Part shown: positions 63,451-64,000 of the stretch, piece by piece
Numbering within the stretch: the stretch's first letter is position 1
How the letters are laid out: every line of letters begins with the position of its first letter
Assembly (NCBI GenBank): GCA_031181145.1
Contig: JAPSLB010000018.1
Span: 17,190 to 81,189, forward strand
Source of the DNA: Microvirga sp.
GTDB taxonomy: Bacteria > Pseudomonadota > Alphaproteobacteria > Rhizobiales > Beijerinckiaceae
Length of the DNA: 64,000 nt
Direction of reading: 5' to 3'
Notes under the pieces: model-generated
Databases searched by the model: none
Seen by the model: only the letters and a program-made list of their open reading frames with translations
Told to the model about the DNA's origin: nothing
Position numbers and translations under genes: made by a program

Positions 63451-64000
63451 ATGAACAACCCCAACCCCGCACCGAACTTTCGCAACCTTGCCGCGGCAGC
63501 CGCAATCGCGGCCATGCTGTCGCTGTTCTATTTCCAGGGCGCTGCGGCTCCTCAGCCCGATCAGCTCCCCTACTCCGCCTTCGTCTCGGAGGTGGATAGG
63601 GGCGAGATCCGCTCGGTCACGATCCAGGGACAGGAGGTGATCGCCGAGCGCTCGACGGGTGGCCGTGTCACGACCTACGTCCCCCAGGGCGCCGACCTGA
63701 TCGCTCAGCTCCAGCAGAAGGACGTCGTGATCAAGGCCTTGCCTCCGCCGCAGCCGAGCCTGCTCGGCGGCCTGCTGTTGTCGCTCCTGCCTTTCGCGCT
63801 GATGATCGGCATCGTGATCTGGCTGTCGCGCAGGGCCATGGGGCAGCAAGGCGGGGGCGGCGGGCTTCTGTCTTTCGGCAAGTCGAAGGCGAAGCTTTTG
63901 ACGGAGGCGCATGGCCGGGTGACGTTTGACGACGTGGCGGGGATCGACGAGGCGAAGGAGGATCTGCAGGAGGTGGTGGAGTTTCTGCGCGATCCGCAGA
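63451..64000 (+). CDS. ftsH: ATP-dependent zinc metalloprotease FtsH, N-terminal part (runs off window end)
   Basis: Membrane-anchored AAA+ protease for quality control of membrane proteins. Only the first 183 codons are in the window. The first transmembrane helix (NLAAAAAIAAMLSLFYF, about 12-28), the periplasmic FtsH-extracellular domain (LPYSAFVSEVDRGEIRSVTIQ), the second helix (GLLLSLLPFALMIGIVIWL, about 107-125) and the start of the AAA domain (VTFDDVAGIDEAKEDLQEVV) are visible. Walker A and the zinc motif lie beyond the edge. With its short N-terminus and lone position it may be a second FtsH copy rather than the housekeeping one. Confidence 0.85.
   Translation, partial: MNNPNPAPNFRNLAAAAAIAAMLSLFYFQGAAAPQPDQLPYSAFVSEVDRGEIRSVTIQGQEVIAERSTGGRVTTYVPQGADLIAQLQQKDVVIKALPPPQPSLLGGLLLSLLPFALMIGIVIWLSRRAMGQQGGGGGLLSFGKSKAKLLTEAHGRVTFDDVAGIDEAKEDLQEVVEFLRDPQ

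Overview
The window looks like a chromosomal segment of a high-GC alphaproteobacterium. Gene content and codon use (compact operons with ATGA/GTGA start-stop overlaps, form II Cox-type hydroxylases, alphaproteobacterial ectoine genes) fit the order Hyphomicrobiales, for example Methylobacteriaceae/Microvirga-like or Bosea-like bacteria. That placement is inference. I saw no tRNA, rRNA, CRISPR array, prophage or insertion sequence. Nearly all of it is catabolic and transport gene clusters with their own regulators.

Layout. (1) 1-2183: part of a histidine-utilization locus: truncated hutI on the minus strand, divergent hutC repressor and hutG-like formimidoylglutamase. (2) 2257-14916: a nearly complete ectoine/hydroxyectoine utilization locus: AsnC/Lrp regulator (doeX-like), MocR regulator enuR, eutB, eutC, doeA, doeB, ABC importer ehuBCDA, doeC and doeD. 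eutA is not present. (3) 14978-16270: Bcr/CflA-type MFS exporter. (4) 16519-23139 (minus) and 23442-30719 (plus): two divergent molybdenum-hydroxylase operons. The minus one encodes a PaoABC-like aldehyde oxidoreductase plus maturation genes (MocA-like, MoeA-like, XdhC in two pieces). The plus one encodes an IscU-like scaffold, CoxG, a form II CoxSLM hydroxylase and the CoxD/CoxE maturation pair. (5) 30913-40980: a poorly characterised module: DUF917 and HyuA-like proteins on minus; on plus an AroM-LuxR fusion regulator, a stand-alone AroM-family protein and a dipeptide-type ABC importer. (6) 41098-54694: zinc alcohol dehydrogenase, DctA symporter, a LysR regulator divergent from M24 peptidase-hyi-tal-pgi, and a converging operon with otnC, otnK, an Asp/Glu racemase-like gene and a periplasmic-binding-fold protein. 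(7) 54695-62677: IclR regulator, then gnd-zwf-fbp-tkt-pgl. (8) 62975-end: DUF4112 protein and the 5' part of ftsH.

How parts work together. The ectoine cluster imports ectoines and converts them through N-acetyl-diaminobutyrate, diaminobutyrate and aspartate semialdehyde to aspartate. The Mo-hydroxylase cluster pairs two structural enzyme sets with one set of cofactor and insertion proteins. The sugar-acid region can be read as one module: four-carbon acid sugars to DHAP (Hyi/OtnI, OtnK, OtnC), then gluconeogenic FBPase and Pgi feeding a cyclic oxidative pentose-phosphate route (Zwf, Pgl, Gnd, Tkt, Tal) for NADPH. A shared TTTCA-N5-TGAAA site just upstream of similar promoters before the alcohol dehydrogenase and iclR genes suggests joint IclR control.

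The most unusual item is the AroM-LuxR fusion at 33805-34773. Its AroM domain has Thr and Ser where the neighbouring AroM protein has its two cysteines, which suggests an enzyme fold recruited as a ligand sensor.
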